Source: a virus
Length of the DNA stretch: 36,565 nt
Direction: 5' to 3' (one strand)
Virus record (IMG/VR): IMGVR_UViG_3300038299_000100
Location: 1 to 36,565 of that record
This document shows, one piece after another, positions 1-7,493 of this stretch (position 1 is its first letter; every line of letters starts with the position of its first letter). A program made the translations under genes and the position numbers. The notes beneath the pieces are model-generated. The model was given only the letters and a program-made list of their open reading frames with translations, made no database searches and had not been told where the DNA came from.

Positions 1-331
1 TAGAGTCTTGATCCAACATCTTACCATCTACCCATATTTCAAAAATATTTGGTTTGATTCCGCGGCGGACAAGATAGTTCTTTTTACCAATAGTAAAAGT
101 AATTTCAATTACCGTATCTTTACTGTTGATAGAGTTGACTAGCTGAGGTTTGTTGATCTTTCTAAAAGATTTTCCAAATAATCCAAATGTCAATGCATCT
201 AATATTGTAGATTTACCAGCACCATTCTCACCTACAATCAATGTAGATGATGATTTGTTAAGCTGCACTTCTGTAAAGTAATTACCAGTGGAAAGAAAAT
301 TCTTCCACTTGATTGTCTGAAATTCTATCAT
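1..331 (-). CDS. 46: gp46 recombination endonuclease subunit (SbcC/Rad50-like), N-terminal part
   Basis: N-terminal ~110 residues of the ATPase subunit of the phage gp46/gp47 (Rad50/Mre11, SbcCD-type) complex, which resects DNA ends for recombination-dependent replication. The translation starts MIEFQTIKWKNFLSTGNYF and contains a Walker A P-loop, GENGAGKST, about 35-45 residues in, followed by ILDALTFGLFGKSFR, as usual for SMC/Rad50 N-terminal ATPase lobes. The start ATG (complement of 329-331) shares one base with the gp47 stop codon (TAATG), so translation is probably coupled. The coiled coil, Walker B and C-terminal lobe lie beyond the left edge. The call is secure because the P-loop protein directly follows gp47. 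Confidence 0.93.
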   Translation of the reverse strand, partial: MIEFQTIKWKNFLSTGNYFTEVQLNKSSSTLIVGENGAGKSTILDALTFGLFGKSFRKINKPQLVNSINSKDTVIEITFTIGKKNYLVRRGIKPNIFEIWVDGKMLDQDS

Positions 332-1353
332 TATTCACCTCGCATAGCAGAGACATACAAGTCTTGCATAATGCTTTTCAATTTATTTTTATCTACATCA
401 ATTTCATAATTGTCGATGTAACTAGTAAGTAAAGACATAGTATCCTTTGTAGTATCCACATCACTTTGCTCTTCAAACTCAAAATCAGTTTCATCCACAA
501 TGGACAAATCTGCTACGCCGGCCTTATATAAAGAATCCACAAACACATCAAACTTATACTGATCTGTTTTATTTGTAACGACAACTTTAATGTATTTGTT
601 AGCAAATGAGGAAAGTTTATATTCTCTAGTTTCGTCATAAAAGATTTTATGAAACAATTGATGAGGATTCTTGATAAAGTCTAGTTCTAAAGTTTCTGTA
701 TCTAAAATATGAAATCCTTTGGCATCATTACAGTCATTCCAGTACATTTCATATGGAGAACCCAAATAATGAATATTACCTTGATTTGATTTTGTATGAA
801 AATGTCCAGAACAAGTTAAATCAAACTTCTTAAACAATTTAATATCCATACCAGCTTCACACTTGATACCACGCATCATTTCAAATCCATTCAACTCCAG
901 ATGTCCTAGAGCAACAGTTGCTTTTGTTTTTTTCAGATGTTTGGTAGTTTGGTTTAAATTATCAGAATTTATCCAAGGAACAAGACACACATCAATCCCA
1001 CCAGTATTAATAGTAGTGGCTTCTGTATAAACCTTGAAATCATCACCGAAAAGCTGTTCCATAGAGTTAATACGGTTTGTGTTCTTATAATACACATCAT
1101 GATTACCAACAATAAAATGAGTGTCATACTTACGCATCTTCTCTATAAAGCCAATCTTCAATCCATCCAAAATGTTATAATTGATAAACTTGCGTCGATC
1201 AGTAACATCTCCAAGATGAATTACAGTGGTTATTTCATTTTCTTCTAGATATGGAAAAAAGATATTATCATAGAATTTCATAAAATACTCATGAAATAAA
1301 GCAGAGTCTCCCCTTGCCCCAAAATGAGTGTCAGTTATTAGGGCAATTTTCAT
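331..1353 (-). CDS. 47: gp47 recombination endonuclease subunit (SbcD/Mre11-like nuclease)
   Basis: Calcineurin-like metallophosphoesterase, nuclease partner of gp46. All family motifs are visible: DTHFGARG (D8, H10), HLGDVTDRRK (D49), GNHD (N84, H85), GHLELNG (H151) and GHFHT (H184, H186), the di-metal ligand set of Mre11/SbcD nucleases. Its 340 residues match T4 gp47. It overlaps the gp55 3' end by 4 bases upstream and gp46 by 1 base downstream, so gp55-gp47-gp46 look like one translationally coupled minus-strand unit. A sigma70-like promoter before gp55 (1922-1950) could drive all three early. Confidence 0.97.
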   Translation of the reverse strand: MKIALITDTHFGARGDSALFHEYFMKFYDNIFFPYLEENEITTVIHLGDVTDRRKFINYNILDGLKIGFIEKMRKYDTHFIVGNHDVYYKNTNRINSMEQLFGDDFKVYTEATTINTGGIDVCLVPWINSDNLNQTTKHLKKTKATVALGHLELNGFEMMRGIKCEAGMDIKLFKKFDLTCSGHFHTKSNQGNIHYLGSPYEMYWNDCNDAKGFHILDTETLELDFIKNPHQLFHKIFYDETREYKLSSFANKYIKVVVTNKTDQYKFDVFVDSLYKAGVADLSIVDETDFEFEEQSDVDTTKDTMSLLTSYIDNYEIDVDKNKLKSIMQDLYVSAMRGE

Positions 1354-1895
1354 GAAGGTTCCTTGTTGTCTCTTTTCTCTTTTGCTTTCTCTTTTTTCTT
1401 TCGTTGAGTCTCTTCAAAATCTGCAAGAAAATCATCCATATTACTCTGCAAGAATTCCATAAAATTATTCTTCACAGGAGTGCCGTTAGGGCCTTGCATG
1501 ATTTCGTCAATCAGTTCTTGATTCTCCAAGGCCTTATACTTAACATATGTCTGCTTTTTCTCTTTCTGTATCCTTCGGATGAAGGCATAATAGATAATCT
1601 GCGTAAAATATGCAAATGGATTCTTAGATTTCTCTGGGTTGAAATTATCAATGTATAAAAGACAATTCTCAATACCATCTGAGATCATTTCTTCTTTATA
1701 TGTATAGTTGATAAAATTGGGTTTGTATGAGAGATGTTGTGCAATCTTCATGATACATTCCCCTATGTAGTTAGGTACTCTAGGTCGTTCTGTATCTGAT
1801 GCTTTTGCAGTCTCTACTGACTCTTTATACTTGGTCATCTCTACTAACAACTTTTTGTTGTCTACATAGTGATTTCTTGTTGGTTTTTTAGCCAT
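1350..1895 (-). CDS. 55: gp55 sigma factor for late transcription
   Basis: Small phage sigma factor that directs host RNA polymerase to late promoters (TATAAATA type). The central part (roughly residues 45-135: ECIMKIAQHLSYKPNF, EEMISDGIENCLLYI, FAYFTQIIYYAFIRRIQKEK) has the sigma region-2-like helices seen in gp55 of T4-like phages, and 181 aa is close to T4 gp55 (185 aa). Near the C-terminus, MDDFLADF is a hydrophobic/acidic stretch that could be the sliding-clamp-binding motif, followed here by a Lys/Glu-rich tail; this motif assignment is inference. Position beside gp47/gp46 is the usual one in marine T4-like phages. The many TATAAATA sites in the window are its expected targets. Confidence 0.93.
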   Translation of the reverse strand: MAKKPTRNHYVDNKKLLVEMTKYKESVETAKASDTERPRVPNYIGECIMKIAQHLSYKPNFINYTYKEEMISDGIENCLLYIDNFNPEKSKNPFAYFTQIIYYAFIRRIQKEKKQTYVKYKALENQELIDEIMQGPNGTPVKNNFMEFLQSNMDDFLADFEETQRKKKEKAKEKRDNKEPS

Positions 1896-1921
1896 ATTAA
1901 TTCCTCAATTCAATTACATAG

Positions 1922-1950
1922 ATAATATCATAAAAATATTTGTCTGTCAA
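1922..1950 (-). promoter_or_regulatory. sigma70-like promoter for gp55
   Basis: On the minus strand, TTGACA (complement of 1945-1950), a 17-base spacer, then TATTAT (complement of 1922-1927), 26 bases before the gp55 start codon. This is a near-consensus host sigma70 promoter, suited to early transcription of gp55-47-46 before late sigma is available. No experimental start is known. Confidence 0.75.
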
Positions 1951-1980
1951 TACAAAATAATTATTTTTTCTTATTGACAG
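1944..1980. repeat. inverted repeat joining two divergent -35 boxes
   Basis: CTGTCAATA (1944-1952) and TATTGACAG (1972-1980) are perfect 9-base inverted arms around a 19-base AT-rich centre. Each arm contains the TTGACA of one of two divergent promoter-like sequences. It could also be an operator or a transcript hairpin; nothing further distinguishes these. Confidence 0.7.
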
Positions 1981-2002
1981 AGTGCGAATCTTTTGTTACA
2001 AT
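1974..2002 (+). promoter_or_regulatory. sigma70-like promoter pointing right, antisense to the next gene
   Basis: TTGACA (1974-1979), exactly 17 bases, then TACAAT (1997-2002) on the plus strand: a near-perfect sigma70 promoter. It points into the 3' end of the minus-strand gene at 2017-2427, and there is no plus-strand gene downstream. Immediately after the -10 box is a short possible stem, GGGT (2003-2006) with ACCC (2013-2016). If used, it would make an antisense or small RNA. Confidence 0.55.
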
Positions 2003-2016
2003 GGGTATGTGGACCC

Positions 2017-2427
2017 TTAATGATATACTTTATTATTACCTAACATCTTCATCATGTCTTCAATAGAATACTCTCCGTCTTCTTCTATGTCTGTTGCGGC
2101 TGGAGCGTTTGTCTGATTGAATTCTTCTGCGCCCTCTTCGAGCAGAGCCTCTCTTCTTTTCAATATCTTTTCGTAATGATCTATGATATCAGAAGCAGGA
2201 GTGCTGATCGTTAAGACATTGAACGCCTCAATCTCAACGAAACTATCTGAGCTATATTGCAACCAATCTATTAGTGTAGAATTAAAATCTCCAGTACTGG
2301 GATTCATAAACGATTTGATTTCAAAGGGGTCGTGCAATACTACTTTGTTTTTATCTTTTTCATTCGCATAGGCTTTACATATAATAACTTCTTTTGTTGT
2401 AAGTCTTAAAAGTTTAAAGTCGTTCAT
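2017..2427 (-). CDS. conserved hypothetical protein, possibly Sm-like fold
   Basis: 136-residue acidic protein between uvsW and gp55. A small beta-rich N-terminal half (FKLLRLTTKEVIICKAY, KVVLHDPFEI) is followed by a helix (IIDHYEKILKRREALLEEG) and an acidic tail ending EYSIEDMMKMLGNN. The N-terminal pattern of short strands is compatible with an Sm-like barrel, a weak impression only. A protein of this size occupies a similar place in other marine T4-like phages, and a role in late transcription (a gp33-like co-activator) is conceivable from position and the short C-terminal hydrophobic motif, but I cannot support it by sequence. It ends 8 bases from the uvsW side and 121 bases before gp55. 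Confidence 0.6.
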   Translation of the reverse strand: MNDFKLLRLTTKEVIICKAYANEKDKNKVVLHDPFEIKSFMNPSTGDFNSTLIDWLQYSSDSFVEIEAFNVLTISTPASDIIDHYEKILKRREALLEEGAEEFNQTNAPAATDIEEDGEYSIEDMMKMLGNNKVYH

Positions 2428-2435
2428 GTATTTTC

Positions 2436-3926
2436 CTAACCGTAAAGTTTGAGTTCATTAATTTTAAAAGAAAACTTCTCTTCATTGTAAATATTTATGC
2501 GTTCATAAAAATGCCGTATAGCAAAATTCATATAATTCTTATGTCTCATATCATCTGCGATATCATATAAGATCGCTGAAGTTTTGTTATTTCCCTTTCT
2601 TAATCCTCTACCAATAGACTGTAAGTTTCTTATCCTACTTTTAGAAGGAGAAGTGAATACAACATTATGCAAGTTCCTTATATTTATGCCTGTTGAAAAG
2701 GTTCCATATGAAGCGACAATAATTGCATTGTCTTCGGTTTCTGTTGTGGCTCGGATTGCCTCTCTGGTTTCTGTATCAACTCCACCAGATACGAAGAAAA
2801 CTTTTCTACCTTCTTGTGCGTGATCTGATATTAACTTATGTAATGGAATTCCATGTTTCTCTACAAAATTGTAAAGTACTAGTGTATTACCTTTTAAGTC
2901 TAATGTCAAGTTTTTAATAAATTCATTTCTCCTTGGATTAGTGACGATATATTCTACCTCATCAGCATATTTCATCTTTTTAATTTCTTTGCAAGTTTCT
3001 TCAGAATATTTTAAAACTAAACATTGAATCTTAAAATCGGCAAGAGTTTTATTGTCAATCAACTTTCTAGTAGATGTAACCTGTTTTGCTTCGCCAAACA
3101 TTCCTGTCAATACAAGCTTGTGCGTCTTTGTTCCATCTAATGTTCCAGTTGTTCCGAATCTAAATCTGCAGTCAGTTAATCTGTCCATAATTTTATTGAG
3201 AGAGTTTGCTTTGAATAAATGACACTCATCTCCAATAACTACTCCAAACTGATCCCAATATTCTCTTGGCATTTTGTATATAGACTGCCACGTGGAAATG
3301 ATAACTTTCTTATCTGAATGTTTATCTTGCCCTGCAAAAATCTTATGACAGTATTTTTCTACGTTCCATCCATAATCTTTGAAGTCGCCATACATCTGAG
3401 CAACTAGTGATGTTGTAGGAACGATTATTAATATTTTCTTGTTTTTCACTTCTGGGTGCATATTATAAAAGCGAACTAGTGTATATATGATTAAAGATTT
3501 GCCTGATGCTGTGGGCGATAGCAAAAGAGTTCTGTTCTTTTTGATGGCGTGATATATGGCGTCTAGTTGATAATCTCTATAAGAGATTGGTTTGCCTTGA
3601 CTGTGCGGATTTATATACTTGGCCAAAGATTCTAAATCTTTTGGAGTAAATTCTTGGTCTTTTAAATCTTCATCATATACTATTTCATAATCATTTTTTT
3701 CACAGAAGAATTTTAACTGACTTACTAGCCCTAGATATAACTTGCAGTTCATAGGATTGAAAAGTCTAATCTTTCCATCCCAATATTTGTTTTTATACGA
3801 CGGCATAAATTCAGCGCCAGGCACTTTGAATGTAAAATAATCTACAAGCTCTTTCAACATAAAAAGTTCTGGCGAGTCTACTTGCACATAGACTTCATTT
3901 AATTTAGAAACATAAAATTTACTCAT
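2436..3926 (-). CDS. uvsW: UvsW RNA-DNA and DNA helicase
   Basis: Superfamily 2 helicase that unwinds R-loops and branched DNA and helps the phage switch to recombination-dependent replication. The N-terminal ~110 residues match the UvsW DNA-binding region (YFTFKVPGAEF, KYWDGKIRLFN). Helicase motifs follow: motif I SPTASGKS (137-144), motif II DECH (233-236), motif III near GTTGTLDG, motif VI QSIGRGLRKG (436-445). Length 496 aa agrees with T4 UvsW (about 500). It overlaps the uvsY stop by one base, so UvsY and UvsW are probably translationally coupled, as expected for two recombination proteins. Confidence 0.97.
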   Translation of the reverse strand: MSKFYVSKLNEVYVQVDSPELFMLKELVDYFTFKVPGAEFMPSYKNKYWDGKIRLFNPMNCKLYLGLVSQLKFFCEKNDYEIVYDEDLKDQEFTPKDLESLAKYINPHSQGKPISYRDYQLDAIYHAIKKNRTLLLSPTASGKSLIIYTLVRFYNMHPEVKNKKILIIVPTTSLVAQMYGDFKDYGWNVEKYCHKIFAGQDKHSDKKVIISTWQSIYKMPREYWDQFGVVIGDECHLFKANSLNKIMDRLTDCRFRFGTTGTLDGTKTHKLVLTGMFGEAKQVTSTRKLIDNKTLADFKIQCLVLKYSEETCKEIKKMKYADEVEYIVTNPRRNEFIKNLTLDLKGNTLVLYNFVEKHGIPLHKLISDHAQEGRKVFFVSGGVDTETREAIRATTETEDNAIIVASYGTFSTGINIRNLHNVVFTSPSKSRIRNLQSIGRGLRKGNNKTSAILYDIADDMRHKNYMNFAIRHFYERINIYNEEKFSFKINELKLYG

Positions 3927-4393
3927 TAATTTCCTTCAAGCCACTTCTTATAGTCTATGAAATTCTTGATTGTCCATTTTTTCTGATCGACCAGAATATC
4001 TATTGTCTTATCAATTATAGTAATGATTTGCTTCAATATTAACATTTTCTTCTTTGCTTTAATCATATCATTATCATCATCTACCCAAATATTGAGATCT
4101 GCCTTGAGTATTTTAGTACCTTCTATTCCCCAACCCTTGGAAATAATTTCATCTTCTGACATTTTACCAGTATAGTATTTTGTCTTGGATGCCAATAACT
4201 GTCTATACTCTAAATCTAAGAATTGATATTTTGTTTCCCAAACCTGCTGATAAGTCATCCATTTCCCAATCAAGTTTTGATTGTGAGCGAGTTCTTCTGT
4301 TAATTTTAGAAAATCTATCTTTATATCTTTTTCAGATTCTTGAGTCAATTCAGCCAGTTTAACCGAATACTTTTCGTCCATAATGTTCTCCAC
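3926..4393 (-). CDS. uvsY: UvsY recombination mediator
   Basis: Loads the UvsX recombinase onto gp32-coated single-stranded DNA. The 155-residue, largely helical sequence shows the UvsY signature: LIGKWMTYQQVWETKY, YRQLLASKTKYYTGKMS and a C-terminal helix KKWTIKNFIDYKKWLEGN. T4 UvsY is 137 aa. It lies directly upstream of uvsW, as in T4-like genomes, with 6 bases to the tail-tube-fold gene upstream, so it likely shares a transcript with that late virion gene. An alternative start at residue 5 (MDEKYSV) is possible. Confidence 0.93.
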   Translation of the reverse strand: MENIMDEKYSVKLAELTQESEKDIKIDFLKLTEELAHNQNLIGKWMTYQQVWETKYQFLDLEYRQLLASKTKYYTGKMSEDEIISKGWGIEGTKILKADLNIWVDDDNDMIKAKKKMLILKQIITIIDKTIDILVDQKKWTIKNFIDYKKWLEGN

Positions 4394-4399
4394 GTAGTA

Positions 4400-4912
4400 T
4401 TATAAAGTTTCAATATCATAACTTCTGTACATAAAGTCAGCAGTAGAAAGAGGTGCGACACTTCCTGTCTCTGCAGAAGAAAGAGGTAAATCTCCTACTG
4501 CTATAGGAAATGCATCTTTAAATGTAAATTTTAGGATAGGTATCGATTGATTATTATATATGAGTAGAATCAGATCTGAAAACACATCCGTCAATGCAAG
4601 TCGTTTTGCATTGGTAAAATTCCCATATTGTTGAAAGTTGTCTGGAAATCCTAATGCAGTAAGCCAATTGTAAATTTCTAACCAATTTTTCATTTCTTCG
4701 TCTACTAGAAATCCAACAGACAATACTGAATATATCAGTTTATCGCCTGGCTCTGGTCTTTTTACAAATGGTGTCTCTACTGCGGCTTCTCCCAATGTCA
4801 CGCCAGGAATGCTTACAGACTGAACATAATCTGTAAGAGATGGACATGTATTAGTAGAAAAACTAAACGTCTGGGTGTTTAGATAATTTGGATTTTGAGT
4901 ACTTACGTCCAC
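4400..4912 (-). CDS. tail-tube-fold virion protein (gp19-family paralogue)
   Basis: 170-residue protein with features of the T4 gp19 tube family: N-terminal FSFSTNTCPSLTDYVQSVSIPG (a tube-type SIPG turn), a middle ILKFTFKDAFPIAVGDLPLS, and an ending FMYRSYDIETL that parallels gp19's LFPTELSTVEL and TFAFDYW. It is distinct from the main tube protein at 10195-10731. Conserved in marine T4-like phages between gp23 and uvsY to my knowledge. It may be a tube-end, baseplate-tube or completion protein; exact role unknown. It follows the gp23 terminator and has its own late-promoter-like element at 4936-4943. Confidence 0.65.
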   Translation of the reverse strand: MDVSTQNPNYLNTQTFSFSTNTCPSLTDYVQSVSIPGVTLGEAAVETPFVKRPEPGDKLIYSVLSVGFLVDEEMKNWLEIYNWLTALGFPDNFQQYGNFTNAKRLALTDVFSDLILLIYNNQSIPILKFTFKDAFPIAVGDLPLSSAETGSVAPLSTADFMYRSYDIETL

Positions 4913-4935
4913 AATATATTCTCCTTGTTACCTAC

Positions 4936-4943
4936 TATTTAGT
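4936..4943 (-). promoter_or_regulatory. late-promoter-like element, variant ACTAAATA
   Basis: ACTAAATA on the minus strand lies 24 bases before the start of the tail-tube-fold gene and just beyond the gp23 terminator, a spacing like that of the consensus late sites here (20-44 bases). It departs from TATAAATA at two positions, but CTAAATA-type late boxes are used in T4-like cyanophages. It would supply transcripts for this gene and uvsY downstream of the terminator. Confidence 0.5.
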
Positions 4944-4946
4944 CAT

Positions 4947-4972
4947 AAAAAAAGGGGGGTATTAAACCCCCC
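4947..4972 (-). terminator. intrinsic terminator after gp23
   Basis: On the minus strand GGGGGG, a 7-base loop, CCCCCC, then TTTTTTT: a textbook rho-independent terminator 40 bases past the gp23 stop. It would insulate the very highly expressed capsid gene from the tail-tube-fold/uvsY/uvsW genes. Confidence 0.93.
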
Positions 4973-5011
4973 AAATTTCTGCGTTTTTTATTATTATTGT
5001 TATCTAGCAGA

Positions 5012-6361
5012 TTAGATAGAGTTGATGTTGTCCACTCTAAAGATTCTGTAATACTGGTTGGCACGTGCTCCACCAGCAAATGGGTTTGCAACCATGCCGT
5101 AGCGTGTTTTGAAACCGATTTTTGGTTGGAATGTGTTTTCGCCAACAGCGCGTACCATTTGCATTGGTACATATGGGCAATAGAAATAACCAGCATCGTA
5201 TGGTGAATTACCACGATAGCCAACCATTGCAAAGTCATATGCGCCTGCTGCTGAGAAATAAGGGTCGATGAAGACTTTATATTTCTTGTTAAGTACACCA
5301 GCGAATGTTTGGCCAGTATCGTCTACAGTCAAAGCTGTATCCATTTGTGGGTTGTAATCAAGTACACCAGACATTGCAAGTGCTGAAGCAACATCAGAAG
5401 AACATACGATTGTGTTCGCTTTTCCTCTACGTGTTTCTTTAGCAATAAGGTTTGCTTCACGCTCGATGTGGAACATAAGTCCTTTGTACTTCTCAACTGA
5501 CCAACGACCGTCTGCGTCTGTTGTCAAGTCAAAGATACCTGTGTTTGTTACTTGTGTTTGTGCGCCAAGTTTTGCTTGTGCATAAAGAGTTCTAAGAACT
5601 TCGCGGTTGATTTCTGCAGTGATCTCTGTAGAAAGAATTGTTGACAATTCTGATTCTGCATCTAGACCATGGACAGCTTTCAAGTCTTGTGAAAGTTCCA
5701 TTGTGTATTCTGCTTTCAACGCTCTGGTTTTTGCAGTTACTGAAACTCTCTCAATTGAGAATGCCATTTGGTTGAAGTGTCCGTCTGAAGTCATCGCGGA
5801 ACCATCACCCAACTTTTCACCCTCAGCTGTTGAGCCTGGGCCACCAGTTGCATATGTTGAACCTGACTCATCCAATGCGTTAGAAGCAATAACCGCGCCT
5901 GCAAATGGATCTGTTCCAGCGTGTGATGTAGCATCATCACCAGAATGTACTGTGTTAGCTTCGTTGAAGAATGCTTCTGTACCAGTTTGTGATGTATAAC
6001 GTGAGCGCATTGCAAAGATCAAGCCTGTTGGGCCAGTCATTGGCTGAACGCCTACGAGTTCATATGCCATCAATTGTGGCATTGTTCTGCGAATCATTGA
6101 GATTACAACAGGGTCAGAATACTGAAGATTTCCAGATGCAGCTGCAGTTGGTGCAACGTTTGCTGGTGCTTCGTTAAGAACACTCATAGACTCACGGCCC
6201 ATTGCGTTTTCTTGACGAGTAGCGTTTTCAGTATTTTCCAAAAGAACGGCAGTTACCGCTTTTCTGTATGGATCAGTAATTTCAGCTTGATCAGGATGCT
6301 CAAGCACTGGCTTCCACTTTTCTTTCAACTCCTGAATATGATTTTCATTAAAGTCGTGCAT
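5012..6361 (-). CDS. 23: gp23 major capsid protein
   Basis: Major head protein, 449 aa, forming the hexamers of the prolate or isometric head after cleavage by gp21. Recognisable gp23 stretches: DPVVISMIRRTMPQLMAYEL (about 82-101), VGVQPMTGPTGLIFAMRSRY, MAFSIERVSVTAKTRALKAE, YTMELSQDLKAVHGLDAE, and near the end FQPKIGFKTRYGMVANPF. It is shorter than T4 gp23 (521 aa), like cyanophage and pelagiphage homologues. Residues 1-~65 form the propeptide region expected to be removed during maturation. A consensus late promoter at 6403-6410 lies upstream and a strong terminator follows, giving a single-gene late transcript. Confidence 0.98.
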   Translation of the reverse strand: MHDFNENHIQELKEKWKPVLEHPDQAEITDPYRKAVTAVLLENTENATRQENAMGRESMSVLNEAPANVAPTAAASGNLQYSDPVVISMIRRTMPQLMAYELVGVQPMTGPTGLIFAMRSRYTSQTGTEAFFNEANTVHSGDDATSHAGTDPFAGAVIASNALDESGSTYATGGPGSTAEGEKLGDGSAMTSDGHFNQMAFSIERVSVTAKTRALKAEYTMELSQDLKAVHGLDAESELSTILSTEITAEINREVLRTLYAQAKLGAQTQVTNTGIFDLTTDADGRWSVEKYKGLMFHIEREANLIAKETRRGKANTIVCSSDVASALAMSGVLDYNPQMDTALTVDDTGQTFAGVLNKKYKVFIDPYFSAAGAYDFAMVGYRGNSPYDAGYFYCPYVPMQMVRAVGENTFQPKIGFKTRYGMVANPFAGGARANQYYRIFRVDNINSI

Positions 6362-6402
6362 TTTTTTCTCCTTAGTAGATTTTAATTATGTTATCTCTAT
6401 TA

Positions 6403-6410
6403 TATTTATA
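6403..6410 (-). promoter_or_regulatory. late promoter (TATAAATA) for gp23
   Basis: Exact TATAAATA on the minus strand, 42 bases before the gp23 start codon in the 54-base gap after gp22. Matches the T4 late (-10) box read by gp55. Confidence 0.88.
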
Positions 6411-6415
6411 AAATT

Positions 6416-7450
6416 TTAATCTTTAGGTCTATTTAGTGCTTTAGCGTAAATATCCATCACAGATTGAAATTTATTTTCCTCTTGAACCACTGGCGAATCT
6501 TCTACAGAAGTTTCTAATGCACTTTCATCAAGTACTACGCTTTCTACGATTGTTTCAGATGGAAAATAGTTGTCTCTGATCAATGTAACTTTGTTCATCA
6601 TGTCTTCTTGAGTTGTATACTCAAGGCTTTCGCTCAAAGAACGAACTTTTTCACTTTGTGAAACTGTAAGTCCTTCTGTTACATCTTTCAAGATAATTTC
6701 TTTCTCAAGTTCTTCAAGTTTTTTAGTTAGTTTGATATTCTTTTCAAATTGCTCGTTCAACTTGCTTTCTTTTTCGTCTAATGAAGTCAATGCTTCACCA
6801 TACAAGTCAACTTTTTCTTCTGGAACATCAACATAGTTTTCCTCAAAGACCTTCTTCAGACCATTCATAAAGTTCTCCATGATATCTAGTTTGAGACCTG
6901 TTTGAATTGCGAGTTTGTTTTCAGCAACATACTCTTTTGCAACGTATGACAAATACTCATCAACTTTTTCAGATAATTCTTGACGAATTTCTGCAACGTT
7001 TTCTTGAAGCTCAGTTTCGTAATCAGCATAAATTTCTTCCAACTTTTCGTTGACTTTTGTGACTACCGCTGCTTCAAAAATTGTTGTAACTTGCGATTGG
7101 AATTCTTCGGAAAGGTCTTGACCTTGTAGCATGGCATCGATGTCTTCTTTAACATCAACGTCTTCTGCTTTAACTTTGTAAGAAGCGTTCATTTTCTTCT
7201 TCTTTTTATCATAAGAAGCATTCATCTCTTCTTCATCTTCATCATCCATTTCAGAAACCTTTTTAGCTTCTTCCATAGACTCTTCTGATTCCTCAGATAC
7301 TTCTACTTCTTCTTCAACAGCTTCAGCAGTCTCTTCAGAAACTTCTTCAGTTTCTACAGTCTCTACAACCTCTTCAGTTGCTTCTACTACTTCTGTTGTC
7401 TCATCGGTAACAGTATCTTCGATAATCTCTTGATTTTCTACTTTTTCCAT
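6416..7450 (-). CDS. 22: gp22 prohead core scaffold protein
   Basis: Internal scaffold around which gp23 assembles; later degraded by gp21. Residues ~120-330 are helical with the gp22 pattern (DLSEEFQSQVTTIFEAAVV, LKLDIMENFMNGLKKVFEEN, EKVRSLSESLEYTTQEDM). At 344 aa it is longer than T4 gp22 (269 aa). The extra length is an N-terminal ~75-residue stretch made almost only of Glu, Val, Thr and Ser, followed by two copies of MNASY around a Lys run. Late promoter at 7482-7489. Low-complexity acidic tails are common in core proteins, so identity is secure while the extension is lineage-specific. Confidence 0.93.
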   Translation of the reverse strand: MEKVENQEIIEDTVTDETTEVVEATEEVVETVETEEVSEETAEAVEEEVEVSEESEESMEEAKKVSEMDDEDEEEMNASYDKKKKKMNASYKVKAEDVDVKEDIDAMLQGQDLSEEFQSQVTTIFEAAVVTKVNEKLEEIYADYETELQENVAEIRQELSEKVDEYLSYVAKEYVAENKLAIQTGLKLDIMENFMNGLKKVFEENYVDVPEEKVDLYGEALTSLDEKESKLNEQFEKNIKLTKKLEELEKEIILKDVTEGLTVSQSEKVRSLSESLEYTTQEDMMNKVTLIRDNYFPSETIVESVVLDESALETSVEDSPVVQEENKFQSVMDIYAKALNRPKD

Positions 7451-7481
7451 TTTTATTTCTCCTACGAGTTTAATTTATATT

Positions 7482-7489
7482 TATTTATA
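7482..7489 (-). promoter_or_regulatory. late promoter (TATAAATA) for gp22
   Basis: Exact TATAAATA on the minus strand in the 43-base gap between gp21 and gp22, 32 bases before the gp22 start. Confidence 0.85.
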
Positions 7490-7493
7490 ATAT

